Assembly: GCF_905220705.1 (NCBI RefSeq)
Contig: NZ_CAJNAT010000002.1
Location: 536,834 to 600,833 of the forward strand
Reading direction: 5' to 3'
Source of the DNA: Paraburkholderia domus
Lineage (GTDB): Bacteria > Pseudomonadota > Gammaproteobacteria > Burkholderiales > Burkholderiaceae
DNA length: 64,000 nucleotides
Part shown: positions 34,166 through 43,342 of the stretch, one piece after another
Position numbering within the stretch: the first letter of the stretch is position 1
Layout: every line of letters begins with the position of its first letter
Translations under genes and position numbers: made by a program
The notes under the pieces: model-generated
Database searches by the model: none
What the model was told of the DNA's origin: nothing
Seen by the model: only the letters and a program-made list of their open reading frames with translations

Positions 34166-34507
34166 TCAGTGCCCGACCAGCACGAACGGTCTGCCCGTAA
34201 AGCGTAAATGCAGAACGACGAACCAGCGCCGCGGACAATCCGCTTCAATCAGAAAGGGCCGACCGGCACGCGTTGCGTGGTGGTCCTGAATAGCGAGGTC
34301 GAAAGCGGCGTGCGCGATCTGGCGCATCACGATCACGCCGCTCACGATCAGCGCGAGCGCAAGGAGCTGAAAGCGTGTGGAACTGAAGACCTGCTGCGAA
34401 ACCGGCAGGACCAGGAGTGCCAGGAATGCAAGCACTTCGGTACCCATGGCCGTAAGCGAAGCCGCCATCAGATGGGCTCGCAGCATGTCGACGGTGAGAG
34501 GCTTCAT
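34166..34507 (-). CDS. Small membrane protein of unknown function
   Basis: A 113-residue protein with two hydrophobic helices, about residues 18-38 and 43-62 ('GTEVLAFLALLVLPVS' and 'FQLLALALIVSGVIVM'), and a basic C-terminal tail. No family is recognised. The start at MKPLTV is chosen because it opens the membrane segment; an ATG 33 codons upstream exists. It is the first gene of the group with the HpnI-like and hpnK genes, downstream of a PmrA-type box. The context suggests a part in hopanoid or outer-membrane lipid handling. Confidence 0.6.
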   Translation of the reverse strand: MKPLTVDMLRAHLMAASLTAMGTEVLAFLALLVLPVSQQVFSSTRFQLLALALIVSGVIVMRQIAHAAFDLAIQDHHATRAGRPFLIEADCPRRWFVVLHLRFTGRPFVLVGH

Positions 34508-34737
34508 GGCGTGATCTCGTGGCCTGAAGAAACGCACGGCGACGTGCAGCGGCGCGATTTGCGGGGAAAAGCGCTGGCAAAAGCGCCGGCAAAAAGGCGC
34601 CGACATAAGCGCCGGCCGTACATTCGATCGATGTGCTTACGGTTAAGTTGCAATGCGCTGACAACTCAACGTAGTTTAGCGTGCTCATGTCGGGCACGCG
34701 ACAGTAACCAGTTCAGGGGCGATAGTAGCGATTCTAA

Positions 34738-34757
34738 CTGAAGGAAACCTTAAGGAA
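34738..34757. promoter_or_regulatory. PmrA-type box, copy A
   Basis: CTGAAG-GAAAC-CTTAAG: two hexamers with a 5-base gap. It lies between the divergent small-membrane/HpnI-like/hpnK genes and the two-component genes at 34873. The identical 20-base string CTGAAGGAAACCTTAAGGAA occurs at 40854. It is probably bound by the response regulator at 34873-35532. Confidence 0.8.
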
Positions 34758-34872
34758 GAAAGAGGTATAAAGCGTGTCATGAACATGACCGCTACACTGC
34801 GGGAATGCGGCTTGGCGCTTACTTAAAAGCAGTCGCCGCTATGCAATAGACATCAAACGGAACCTCTCCCCT

Positions 34873-35532
34873 ATGCGCGTACTCCTGGTAGAAGACGACG
34901 ACCTGATCGGCTGCGGCATTGAAGCGGGACTGCGTCAAGCGGGTTTCACGGTCGATTGGGCACGTGACGGTCACAAAGCCAGTCTCGCGCTCGACACCAC
35001 CGCGTATGCGCTGGTATTGCTCGATCTCGGCTTACCCAAGGTATCGGGTATGGAGCTGCTGAAACGGCTGCGCGACGCCGGCAAGGACGTGCCGGTGCTC
35101 GTGCTGACAGCCAAGGGCACGGTAGTGGACCGCGTCGGCGGTCTGGAAGCCGGCGCCGACGACTACCTCGGCAAGCCCTTCGATCTGACCGAGCTGATTG
35201 CCCGTTGCCGGGCCTTGCTACGTCGCGCGCAAGGGCGCAGCGTCGAAGTGATCCGCTATCAGGATCTGACGGTCAATCCCGCCGCGCAAACCGTCGAAGT
35301 CGGCAGTACACGCGTGCCCCTCACCTCGCGTGAATGGGCGATCCTGATGCAGTTGCTGACCAATCAGGGCATTCCCCAGTCGCGCTCGCGCCTCGAAGAG
35401 AGTTTGTATGGATGGCAGGAAGAAATCGAAAGTAATGCGATCGAGGTCCATGTGTCCAATCTGCGCAAAAAACTCGGCGCCAAACTGATCAGAACTGTGC
35501 GCAATATTGGCTACGTGGTAGAGAAAGCGTAA
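34873..35532 (+). CDS. PmrA/QseB-like response regulator
   Basis: A 219-residue OmpR-family regulator. Receiver: 'LLVEDDDLIGCGIEAGLRQA', phospho-Asp in 'LVLLDLGLPKVSG', Lys in 'DDYLGKPFD'. DNA-binding domain: 'LTSREWAILMQLL', 'SNAIEVHVSNLRKKLGAKLI' and 'VRNIGYVVEKA'. It ends one base into the kinase start. A PmrA-type box sits 115 bases upstream, consistent with control of its own operon. It resembles PmrA/QseB by sequence, but whether it responds to cationic peptides, metals or other signals is not known. Confidence 0.93.
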   Translation: MRVLLVEDDDLIGCGIEAGLRQAGFTVDWARDGHKASLALDTTAYALVLLDLGLPKVSGMELLKRLRDAGKDVPVLVLTAKGTVVDRVGGLEAGADDYLGKPFDLTELIARCRALLRRAQGRSVEVIRYQDLTVNPAAQTVEVGSTRVPLTSREWAILMQLLTNQGIPQSRSRLEESLYGWQEEIESNAIEVHVSNLRKKLGAKLIRTVRNIGYVVEKA

Positions 35533-36932
35533 TGTCGGCATCGATACGCCGCCGCCTGATGCTGCTGGTCCTGACCAGCATCGTGCTGATCTGGGGCATC
35601 GCGCTGATATCGAGCTATCGTCAGGCCACGCGCGAAGTCGGTGAATGGGAAGAGGCGCGCCTCGCGGAGCTCACGCAAATCCTCGCGCAGCTCGACCAAC
35701 GCAATCTGACCACGCTGGCCAATGCGCGTATCGATGTGCGCGAAGAAGAAAAAGGTGGCGAACCCGGCGCGAACGACAGCGACGACGACGATTCCTTGCC
35801 GCGCGACGCGCTATTCCAGGTGCGCAGCGCGAACGGCGACGTGCTGGCCGGCAGCCCGCAATTGCACACGCTAAAAGCGTGGGATCTGCCCGTACCGTCC
35901 ACGAGCGGCTCGCAAGACATCATGTTGGGCGGTCAACTGTGGCACTCGTTCACCTTGCGCGATACCTCGCCTGGCCACACGGTGCGCGTGTTCGAACCAG
36001 CCAATACCCGCAGCGACCTGGTGAGCGGTGTTGCCAGCCGGATCGCCCGCCCCACGCTGGTCGCACTGCCGGTGCTGGCGCTGCTGGTGTGGTTCAGCAT
36101 CGGCTGGAGTCTGGCGCCGCTCAAGGTCCTCTCCGGCGCTATTCGAGGGCGTGACATCAACCGGCTGGAACCGGTCGACATCGGCCATGCGCCGACCGAG
36201 GTGAGGCCCCTCGTCGACGCGATCAATCTGGTGCTGTCCCGCTTGCGGAATTCCATCGAGCGCGAACGCGCATTCACCGCCGATGCCGCCCATGAACTGA
36301 AGACGCCGCTTGCGGCCATCAAGGTCCAGGCGCAGGTCGCATTGGCCGAACCGGACACGGCGTTACAGCGCATTGCAATGGAACGCGTGGTGCAAGGCGT
36401 CGATCGCAGCGCGCGGCTCGCAGAGCAGTTGCTGCTGCTCGCGCGTCTGGATGTGCACGAAAGACTCTCCTCCGCGCCGCTTAAGCCCGCGGCAGTGGCG
36501 AAGGACGCGCTACTTGCCAACGAACGCAATGCGCAGCAGAAGAACATTCACGTCACGCTCACCGGCGACATGCGCGCCGAGATCAATGCAGAGCCCGTAC
36601 TCATCGGCATCCTGCTCGACAACCTGCTTGACAATGCAATCAAGTATGGGCACGCCGGCGGCCGCATCGAAGTAGCTGTACAGCGTGAATTCGGCCGGGT
36701 GCAGCTTACCGTGCGAGACGATGGCCCCGGCGTCGCGCCCAGCGATCTCGCGCGCCTGACGAACCGGTTCTTCCGCGCGACCGGCAATCACGCCACCGGC
36801 AGCGGGCTCGGCCTTTCGATCGTGGCGCGGATCGCCGAGCATTTCGGAGCAAACCTGCGGCTCGGCACGGGCATCGGCGAGCAAGGCCTCGCGGTGGAAG
36901 TGTCGTTTCCTGCTTATTCGGAAGCTGAGTGA
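35532..36932 (+). CDS. PmrB-like sensor histidine kinase with acidic sensor patch
   Basis: A 466-residue kinase. Helices lie at about residues 8-27 and 172-192. The periplasmic domain between them has a strongly acidic stretch at residues 71-87 (EEEKGGEPGANDSDDDD). Acidic patches are how PmrB and PhoQ sensors bind metal ions or cationic peptides, so a similar signal is inferred. The kinase motifs are FTADAAHELKTPLAAIKVQ, 'LLDNLLDNAIKYGHAGG', 'VRDDGPGVAPSD' and 'GSGLGLSIVARIAEHF'. It shares its operon with the regulator (overlap of one base). Confidence 0.92.
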   Translation: MSASIRRRLMLLVLTSIVLIWGIALISSYRQATREVGEWEEARLAELTQILAQLDQRNLTTLANARIDVREEEKGGEPGANDSDDDDSLPRDALFQVRSANGDVLAGSPQLHTLKAWDLPVPSTSGSQDIMLGGQLWHSFTLRDTSPGHTVRVFEPANTRSDLVSGVASRIARPTLVALPVLALLVWFSIGWSLAPLKVLSGAIRGRDINRLEPVDIGHAPTEVRPLVDAINLVLSRLRNSIERERAFTADAAHELKTPLAAIKVQAQVALAEPDTALQRIAMERVVQGVDRSARLAEQLLLLARLDVHERLSSAPLKPAAVAKDALLANERNAQQKNIHVTLTGDMRAEINAEPVLIGILLDNLLDNAIKYGHAGGRIEVAVQREFGRVQLTVRDDGPGVAPSDLARLTNRFFRATGNHATGSGLGLSIVARIAEHFGANLRLGTGIGEQGLAVEVSFPAYSEAE

Positions 36933-37020
36933 GGGTGTTGCTGAGGATATCTACGAGGCCGCCGGAACGGCGATTGCCGCGTCTGCCTGACGAGGGAAGT
37001 GTCCCGCCCTCGCGCCCGTA

Positions 37021-38055
37021 CTAGCGCTGGCTAGCTTCGCCCACGACCGTCCGCCCTGCCCGCTCCGCCCGTTCTACGCGCTTAGGCTCGCGATTCGACG
37101 ACTCGGCAAACTGCCACGCAATGAGTCCGGGCACGAAGATCAGCAGATCACGAATGCGCCGCGCGCCGGCGAGCGCGAGGCAGATCGAAGGATCGAGACC
37201 CAGCGCACCGCCGATCAGAATGAAACCGCCCTCCTGCACACCCAGACCGCCCGGCACGAAGAAAGCCGCACTGCTGATTGCCTGGATCAGCGATTCGATC
37301 ACCACCGCTTCGACCAGCGTGACATGAACGCCGAGAAAGTACAGCGCGAGCCAGATCTCCAGCGAGGTCAGGACGCATTGCAGCGGTTGCCAGAAGAACA
37401 GATAGCGCAGCACCGCGCCACGCCGGCGCCAGATCAGCTTGATGGCCTGGTCGATCTGCGCCGATTGTCCGACGAGCGCGGAGAGCTTGCCGCTCGTTAT
37501 ACGGTTCAGCACGCGCGTGATGCGCTCGAACGGGCTGGCATGCTGCACGAGAGCGAACAGCACCAGCAGCGGCGTGAGCACCACCACGCCCCACGCCAGT
37601 TGCCCGGCAAGCCGCAGCGTGTCGGAGTGCGCATGGGCGAACAGGAAACCGATGCCGACCATCGTGAACAGCAACTGGCTGATCACCGTGAGCTGCATAT
37701 CGACGATGATGCTGCCGACCGCCGTAGACGGCCGCACGCCCCAGCGCTTGAGCATCCGGAACGACACCACCTCGCCGCCGATACGCGCCACCGGCAACAT
37801 GCTATTGACGGATTCGCGGACCCAGACCAGATGCAGCATATTGGCGATGCTCGGCCGGTTCGCGCCGCGAATCAGCGAGCGCCAGTCGCAGGCATTGGCG
37901 ATCATCGGCAGCACGTGCGCGATCGCCGCAAGAAAGAGGCCGGCACCCGCGGCACGCAGTGCGCCGAGCACGGCGCCGGGATTGTCCTGCCAGACCAGCC
38001 ATAGTGACACCAGCAAGCCAGCAAGTGCGGCGACGCGGCCGAGATGCTTCATCAC
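37021..38055 (-). CDS. hpnL: HpnL-type membrane protein (flippase-like domain)
   Basis: A 344-residue polytopic membrane protein of the lysylphosphatidylglycerol-synthetase-TM-like (UPF0104/DUF2029-like) group. It has seven or eight hydrophobic helices, the segment 'LHLVWVRESVNSMLPVARIG' and the family mark 'ISSAAFFVPGGLGVQEGGFI'. HpnL members occur with hopanoid genes; movement of lipid precursors between leaflets is suspected but unproved. It lies 77 bases after hpnI and converges with the kinase gene at 36932. Confidence 0.85.
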   Translation of the reverse strand: MMKHLGRVAALAGLLVSLWLVWQDNPGAVLGALRAAGAGLFLAAIAHVLPMIANACDWRSLIRGANRPSIANMLHLVWVRESVNSMLPVARIGGEVVSFRMLKRWGVRPSTAVGSIIVDMQLTVISQLLFTMVGIGFLFAHAHSDTLRLAGQLAWGVVVLTPLLVLFALVQHASPFERITRVLNRITSGKLSALVGQSAQIDQAIKLIWRRRGAVLRYLFFWQPLQCVLTSLEIWLALYFLGVHVTLVEAVVIESLIQAISSAAFFVPGGLGVQEGGFILIGGALGLDPSICLALAGARRIRDLLIFVPGLIAWQFAESSNREPKRVERAERAGRTVVGEASQR

Positions 38056-38132
38056 GCGACCACCCTTCGCGCGTGCATCAAGCCCGCCGCCTTGTCTTCG
38101 CCACTACCGTCCAGATACTCGCGCATCATTGC

Positions 38133-39317
38133 TTACCCAACCTGCTGTTCATCCGTCATTCCGTCCTGTGCCGCCGACAACAGGCCGTCGCCATCCACCT
38201 TGAAACTGAAACCGCGCCAGATCACGCGCGAGGATCGGAAGCTCGCCACAAAAATCAAAAACGATACGATATCCCATAACGGCAACAGCCACAGGTCCCG
38301 GTGCGCCTGCTGCAATGCGCGATCGGACAGCAGTTTCAGCACGAGCCGGGCGCATACGGCGACCAGCGCGAGCGGCCACGACCACAGCGCACCGCCCGAG
38401 AAGACGATGGCGAGCACGGCAAAAGCAAGCGGATGAATCAGCGCCGAGCCGAGATGGCCGAGCGGATCGATGCTGCGAATCGTGCGGCTCCAGCGCAGTT
38501 CGTGCGCGATCAGTTGCGTCGCGCTCGATTCCACGCAGGCATGCGAGATCGTGAACGGCGGAATCACCACCTCCTCGCCGATCATGCGCACGGCTTCGCC
38601 GATTGCATGGTCCTCGGCCAGATGCTTCACGAACGGTGTGAAGCCGCCGATTTTTTCGAGGGTGTCGCGCCGCATCACGATGGTCTGCCCAAAGCAGGGA
38701 CGCGCAAGACCGAGCGCAAGCCCCGTCACGACGCCGGGCAGGAACTGGTAGTTGGTGGCTTTTGCCGACATGCGCGGCCAGAAACCGGGATCGGGCGCAC
38801 CGCGATATACGCAAGTGACGAGACCGACGCCTGGCTTCTGCAATTCGCCGATCACATTGCGCAGATAGTCCGGCCCGACGCTCACGTCGCTGTCGGCGAA
38901 CACCAGCACGTCGTGCCGGGCCTGCGGCAGCATATTGAGGATGTTGCTGATCTTGCGGTTCGGACCGTACAGGCGCGCATCCGCGACCACCGTGATGTCC
39001 GCTTCCGGATGCAAGCGCCGCAGATCCTCGACGGTTTGCAAGGCGGGGTCGGCTGAATCGTGCACGCCGAACAGGAATTGCACAGGGCCCGGATAGTCCT
39101 GTTGACAGAAGCTCGAGAGGTTTGTGAGCAACGCCCACTCGTTGCCGTGCAACGGTTTGACAATCGTGACAGGCGGAAAACTGGTCGGCTCGGACACCGC
39201 TCTCGCGAAGAACCGGCCGATCAGGGCACCCGCCAGGACCGTGTAGGCGACGCCGAAAACCGCACTCGCCGCACACGCATAGGCAAGCGTGACGGCGAGC
39301 AGATGCAAGGCGCTCAC
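38133..39317 (-). CDS. hpnI: HpnI, bacteriohopanetetrol GlcNAc transferase
   Basis: A 394-residue GT21 glycosyltransferase in the inner membrane. It has an N-terminal helix, then 'VTIVKPLHGNEWALLTNLSS', 'HDVLVFADSDVSVGPDYLRN', 'KHLAEDHAIGEAVRMIGEEV' and LRWSRTIRSIDPLGHLG, with C-terminal helices. It adds GlcNAc to bacteriohopanetetrol, the first step to the aminoglycosyl and cyclitol-ether hopanoids. Its start overlaps the hpnJ stop by four bases (ATGA). The second HpnI-like gene at 32891 has diverged. Confidence 0.9.
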   Translation of the reverse strand: MSALHLLAVTLAYACAASAVFGVAYTVLAGALIGRFFARAVSEPTSFPPVTIVKPLHGNEWALLTNLSSFCQQDYPGPVQFLFGVHDSADPALQTVEDLRRLHPEADITVVADARLYGPNRKISNILNMLPQARHDVLVFADSDVSVGPDYLRNVIGELQKPGVGLVTCVYRGAPDPGFWPRMSAKATNYQFLPGVVTGLALGLARPCFGQTIVMRRDTLEKIGGFTPFVKHLAEDHAIGEAVRMIGEEVVIPPFTISHACVESSATQLIAHELRWSRTIRSIDPLGHLGSALIHPLAFAVLAIVFSGGALWSWPLALVAVCARLVLKLLSDRALQQAHRDLWLLPLWDIVSFLIFVASFRSSRVIWRGFSFKVDGDGLLSAAQDGMTDEQQVG

Positions 39318-40735
39318 GCTTGGTGAGCGCGCAGGAAGCGGAAGAATTCGATGCCTTCACGCAGGCGCCGTTTCATCATGTCCCAACTCGTGAGCATCTC
39401 GCGCAGAATTTCCCAGATTTTCGACGGACGGAAATAGAAGCGCTTATAGAAGTTTTCGAGCTGGTGGTAGATCTCGTCACGCGACAGATGTGGATAACCG
39501 ATCGCCGCGAGCTGCACCCCTGACTTGCTGACGAGGTTGATGACCTTGTTCTCTTCCAGCCAGCCGTTCTCGACCGCCTGGTTGTAGAGCGTCGTGCCGG
39601 GATACGGCGCGGCGAGCGACACCTGGATCGTATGCGGATTGATTTCTTTCGCGTACTCAATGGTCTTCTGGATCGTGTCCTGCGTCTCGCCAGGCAGCCC
39701 CAGAATGAACGTGCCATGGATCTTGATGCCGAGCTTGCGGCAATCTTCACTGAAACGACGTGCGATGTCGGTGCGCAGACCCTTCTTGATGTTCAACAGA
39801 ATCTGGTCGTCGCCGGACTCGTAGCCCACCAGCAGCAGGCGCAGGCCGTTTTCCTTCATGATCTTCAGCGTCGCGTACGGCACGTTCGCCTTCGCGTTGC
39901 ACGACCACGTCACGCCCAGCTTGCCGAGACCACGAGCAATTTCCTCGACGCGCGGCTTGAAGTCGGTGAAGGTGTCGTCGTCGAACATGATCTCCTTGAC
40001 TTCAGGCATGTTGTCGCGGATCCACTTCACTTCTTCCAGCACGTTCTCGGTCGAACGCGTGCGGTAGCGATGCCCGCCCACCGTTTGCGGCCACAGGCAG
40101 AAGGTGCATTTCGAGCGGCAGCCGCGGCCCGTGTAGATCGACACGTACGGGTGCTTCAGATAGCCGATGAAATAGTTGTCGATCTTCAGATCGCGCTTGT
40201 AGACGGGCGCCACGAACGGCAGCTCGTCCATGTTCTCCAGGATCGGGCGCGCTTCGTTGTGCTCGATCGAGCCGTCGGCGGCACGATAGCTGAGGCCTTT
40301 GATCCCGGCGAACGGCTTGCCCTCGGCGACTTCCTGGCAGGTGAAGTCGAATTCTTCGCGGCAGACGAAATCGATCGCCTCGCTCGCGGTCAGCGAATTG
40401 TGCGGGTCGACCGCCACCTTCGCGCCGACCATGCCGATCAGCACCGAAGGCTTGCGCTTCTTCAGGTCTTCGGCAAACAGGGCGTCGGTGGGAAAGGACG
40501 GTGTACTGGTGTGGATAATCACCAGATCGTATTGCTGCGCTATATCGAGCGATGCTTCGACGGACAGGCCGTCAGCAGGGGCGTCGAGTACTCGGCTATC
40601 GGGGATGAGTGCCGCGGGCTGCGCGAGCCACGTCGGATACCAGAACGAGCGAACTTCACGCTTGGCCTGGTAGCGCGAACCCGCGCCACCGTCAAAGCCG
40701 TCGTACGACGGCGCCTGCAAGAACAGGGTTTTCAT
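39314..40735 (-). CDS. hpnJ: HpnJ, radical SAM/B12-binding hopanoid enzyme
   Basis: A 473-residue radical SAM protein with a cobalamin-binding N-terminal domain. The [4Fe-4S] motif is GRGCRSKCTFCLWPQTVGG. 'GYESGDDQILLNIKKGLRTD' and 'KIHGTFILGLPGETQDTIQK' are radical-SAM core segments. HpnJ converts the glucosamine headgroup to the cyclitol ether. The start is MKTLFLQAPSYDGFDGGAG, the family N-terminus; the open frame upstream begins with a TTG and is not used. A PmrA-type box lies 119 bases upstream of this start. Confidence 0.92.
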   Translation of the reverse strand: MKTLFLQAPSYDGFDGGAGSRYQAKREVRSFWYPTWLAQPAALIPDSRVLDAPADGLSVEASLDIAQQYDLVIIHTSTPSFPTDALFAEDLKKRKPSVLIGMVGAKVAVDPHNSLTASEAIDFVCREEFDFTCQEVAEGKPFAGIKGLSYRAADGSIEHNEARPILENMDELPFVAPVYKRDLKIDNYFIGYLKHPYVSIYTGRGCRSKCTFCLWPQTVGGHRYRTRSTENVLEEVKWIRDNMPEVKEIMFDDDTFTDFKPRVEEIARGLGKLGVTWSCNAKANVPYATLKIMKENGLRLLLVGYESGDDQILLNIKKGLRTDIARRFSEDCRKLGIKIHGTFILGLPGETQDTIQKTIEYAKEINPHTIQVSLAAPYPGTTLYNQAVENGWLEENKVINLVSKSGVQLAAIGYPHLSRDEIYHQLENFYKRFYFRPSKIWEILREMLTSWDMMKRRLREGIEFFRFLRAHQA

Positions 40736-40853
40736 GGATGCTCCAGCAAGCCTTTGGTCGGCGCTTTCAGTTTTCTGTCGGAAAACTATCGGAACTATTG
40801 CCCGCGGGAAAGCCTGCGGGCACAGGGAATCGCGCAAATATTACGGAGCAAAG

Positions 40854-40873
40854 CTGAAGGAAACCTTAAGGAA
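40854..40873. promoter_or_regulatory. PmrA-type box, copy B (upstream of hpnJ)
   Basis: CTGAAG-GAAAC-CTTAAG, identical over 20 bases (CTGAAGGAAACCTTAAGGAA) to copy A at 34738. It lies upstream of the hpnJ-hpnI-hpnL operon. The exact repeat in two promoters 6 kb apart points to one regulator, most simply the PmrA-like protein encoded between them. Confidence 0.8.
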
Positions 40874-41070
40874 AATACTCCTGGCCGTGTTGTTCTACGT
40901 GGTTAATCCTGAGCTTCGCCTCGCGCGCATCCGTATTCTATAGGCGAAACAAACGACAATCACCGTGCCGCTGCATGTCAGTGCGCAAACTGTCACGAAT
41001 CGCGCGTAACGAGACTCGCGTTTCGCGTACTGAAGGCGAATGAATCGCCGGTACCGCACGAAAAACTTCT

Positions 41071-41102
41071 GCCGGTCCGCACACCTGTGCTGGCGGACCG
41101 GC
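41071..41102 (-). terminator. Intrinsic terminator of the cold-shock gene
   Basis: GCCGGTCCGC and GCGGACCGGC form a 10-bp stem with a 12-base loop. On the minus strand the stem is followed by a short T-run (AGAAGTTTTTCG). It lies 9 bases after the cold-shock stop. Confidence 0.85.
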
Positions 41103-41110
41103 CACTGCTG

Positions 41111-41314
41111 TCACACCGGCTTGATATCCGCCGCCTGCTTGCCCTTCGGTCCTTGCTTGATTTCGAAGCTGACCTTCTGGTTTTCCTGCAGCGATTTGAA
41201 ACCTTCGCTGCGAATTTCCGAGAAATGGGCAAACAGATCCTCGCCACCGTCGTCTGGTGTGATAAAGCCAAAGCCCTTTGCGTCATTGAACCACTTCACT
41301 GTACCGGTTGGCAT
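41111..41314 (-). CDS. Cold-shock protein, CspA family
   Basis: A 67-residue single-stranded nucleic-acid-binding OB-fold protein. RNP1 is KGFGFIT and RNP2-like 'DLFAHFSEI'. It starts [18 protein letters not shown], with GAGGA 7 bases before the ATG; the 13 codons upstream are not part of the family. A strong terminator follows. CspA-type messages often carry a long leader; the stretch upstream (about 370 bases to the next gene) would allow one. Confidence 0.95.
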   Translation of the reverse strand: MPTGTVKWFNDAKGFGFITPDDGGEDLFAHFSEIRSEGFKSLQENQKVSFEIKQGPKGKQAADIKPV

Positions 41315-41688
41315 CTCGATTCCTCGCTTGCACCTTGGTTGATTGGGTTGCATTCGCCGTTTTTCGCCTGCTGCTTTCGATCATTGCCTTGAGTGCCCAT
41401 TTTGCCCACTCGCGACATCATCCACTGCGGCTAGCTCCTGCCGGTTCCTGCTACTGCTGCTTGACTTTACGCCTGTTTGCGCGGCGCCGCTCAGGCGGTT
41501 GTTTCTCCGCCGCGGCAAGCGGAGCAGCAAAGCCCATGCCCCGCACCATCCGTGGGCGCACCGCCGATGCGATCGCGCGCAATCAGATAAGATGTTTGTT
41601 ATCGGCAGTCCATCCTTGGCCGCGCAGGGTCAGCCCAATGCATCACGACCGCGCGACCTATCGTTTTCCCCACTTACAGGAACCCAGC
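41315..41688. other. Divergent intergenic region, cold-shock gene / aldehyde dehydrogenase
   Basis: A gap of 374 bases holding the promoters of two divergent genes. An open frame continues from the dehydrogenase upstream to 41308 but has no family match there. The minus-strand half is T/C-rich and could encode the leader of the cold-shock message. I see no clear operator. Confidence 0.6.
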
Positions 41689-43134
41689 ATGGCCACCTCG
41701 AGCTATACCGATACCCGACTTCTGATTAACGGCGAATGGTGCGACGCTGCGAGCGGCAAAACCCTCGACGTCATCAATCCTGCCACCGGCAAAGCCATCG
41801 GCAAGGTAGCCCATGCTGGCATTGCCGATCTGGACCGGGCGCTGGCCGCCGCGCAGCGCGGCTTCGAAGCCTGGCGCAAGATTCCGGCCAACGAACGCGC
41901 GACGACCATGCGCAAAGCCGCCGCGCTGGTGCGCGAGCGCGCTTCGGACATCGCCCGCCTGATGGTGCAGGAACAGGGCAAGCCGTTCGCCGAGGCACGC
42001 GTCGAAGTGCTGTCCGCGGCGGACATCATCGAGTGGTTCGCCGACGAAGGCCGCCGCGTCTACGGCCGGATCGTGCCGCCGCGCAATCTGGCGGTTCAGC
42101 AAACCGTGCTCAAGGAACCGATCGGCCCGGTGGCGGCCTTCACGCCGTGGAATTTCCCGGTCAATCAGGTCGTGCGCAAGCTGAGCGCGGCGCTCGCGTG
42201 CGGCTGCTCGTTCCTCGTCAAGGCGCCGGAGGAAACCCCGGCGTCGCCGGCGGCGCTGTTGCAGGCGTTCGTCGAAGCCGGCGTGCCGGCCGGTACGGTC
42301 GGCCTCGTGTTCGGCGATCCGGCGGAGATTTCCAGCTACCTGATTGCGCATCCGGTGATCCGCAAGGTCACGTTCACCGGCTCGACGCCGGTCGGCAAGC
42401 AACTGGCCGCGCTGGCCGGCACGCACATGAAGCGCGCGACGATGGAGTTGGGCGGTCATGCGCCTGTCATCGTGGCTGAAGATGCCGACGTGGCGCTGGC
42501 CATCAAGGCCGCGGGCGCCGCAAAGTTCCGCAATGCGGGCCAGGTCTGCATCTCGCCGACACGCTTTCTGGTGCATAACAGCATCCGCGAAGAATTCGCC
42601 GCCGCGCTCGTCAAGCACGCTGAAGGCCTCAAGCTCGGCGACGGCCTGACGGAAGGCACGACCCTGGGGCCGCTCGCCAACGCCCGCCGTCTCACCGCGA
42701 TGAGCAAGGTGCTCGACGACGCGCGCAAGACCGGCGCGAAGGTCGAGACAGGCGGCGAACGCGTGGGTTCGGAAGGCAACTTCTTTGCACCGACCGTCCT
42801 GACCAACGTGTCGCTCGAGTCGGACGTATTCAACAACGAGCCGTTCGGCCCGATCGCCGCGATCCGCGGTTTCGACACGCTCGAAGAAGCGATCGCTGAG
42901 GCAAACCGTCTGCCGTTTGGTCTCGCCGGTTATGCGTTCACGAAGTCGTTCCGTAACGTGCATCTGCTGTCGCAACAGATGGAAGTCGGCATGCTGTGGA
43001 TTAACCAGCCTGCTGCGCCCTGGCCGGAAATGCCGTTTGGCGGCGTGAAGGATTCGGGCTACGGGTCGGAAGGGGGGCCGGAGGCGATGGAAGGCTATCT
43101 GGTGACCAAGGCGGTTTCGGTCATGGCGGTTTAA
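41689..43134 (+). CDS. NAD(P)-dependent succinate-semialdehyde dehydrogenase-like aldehyde dehydrogenase
   Basis: A 481-residue member of the aldehyde dehydrogenase superfamily. '[20 protein letters not shown]' is the cofactor site, '[13 protein letters not shown]' follows, the catalytic Glu lies in '[16 protein letters not shown]', and the nucleophile Cys in '[16 protein letters not shown]'. The C-terminal '[20 protein letters not shown]' is typical of the GabD/Sad branch. The substrate is assigned by family only. An ATG at 41689 gives [15 protein letters not shown]; the open frame upstream is not family-like. A strong terminator follows at 43204. Confidence 0.88.
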   Translation: MATSSYTDTRLLINGEWCDAASGKTLDVINPATGKAIGKVAHAGIADLDRALAAAQRGFEAWRKIPANERATTMRKAAALVRERASDIARLMVQEQGKPFAEARVEVLSAADIIEWFADEGRRVYGRIVPPRNLAVQQTVLKEPIGPVAAFTPWNFPVNQVVRKLSAALACGCSFLVKAPEETPASPAALLQAFVEAGVPAGTVGLVFGDPAEISSYLIAHPVIRKVTFTGSTPVGKQLAALAGTHMKRATMELGGHAPVIVAEDADVALAIKAAGAAKFRNAGQVCISPTRFLVHNSIREEFAAALVKHAEGLKLGDGLTEGTTLGPLANARRLTAMSKVLDDARKTGAKVETGGERVGSEGNFFAPTVLTNVSLESDVFNNEPFGPIAAIRGFDTLEEAIAEANRLPFGLAGYAFTKSFRNVHLLSQQMEVGMLWINQPAAPWPEMPFGGVKDSGYGSEGGPEAMEGYLVTKAVSVMAV

Positions 43135-43203
43135 GACGCCGAAGGCCGTCGGGGTTTGAGGGCGAGGTTTCTGGCCTCGCCTGCCTGTTTGATCCGTGTG
43201 CCA

Positions 43204-43236
43204 GGTCCGCGAGCGCTCGTTCGCGGACCTTTTTTA
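43204..43236 (+). terminator. Intrinsic terminator of the aldehyde dehydrogenase gene
   Basis: GGTCCGCGA / TCGCGGACC, a 9-bp stem with an 8-base loop, followed by TTTTTT. Confidence 0.92.
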
Positions 43237-43342
43237 TTGCAACTTGGCCCGTCGGGTTGCCCGTTGATCCGCCGCTCATTCGCTTCGTTCAGATCGTTCT
43301 TCGCTTTATGATGTCCGGTCGTGCAACGAATGCCGCTTCACT

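Larger units (their letters stand above)
40736..41110. other. Intergenic region between hpnJ and the cold-shock gene
   Basis: A gap of 375 bases. It contains the PmrA-type box (40854-40873), the likely promoter of the hpnJ-hpnI-hpnL operon, and the terminator of the cold-shock gene (41071-41102). No protein gene is supported. Confidence 0.7.

Noticed and set aside
41308..41688. N-terminal extension of the aldehyde dehydrogenase
   Set aside because: The extension is hydrophobic/Cys-rich, unlike the family; the ATG at 41689 gives the usual length.
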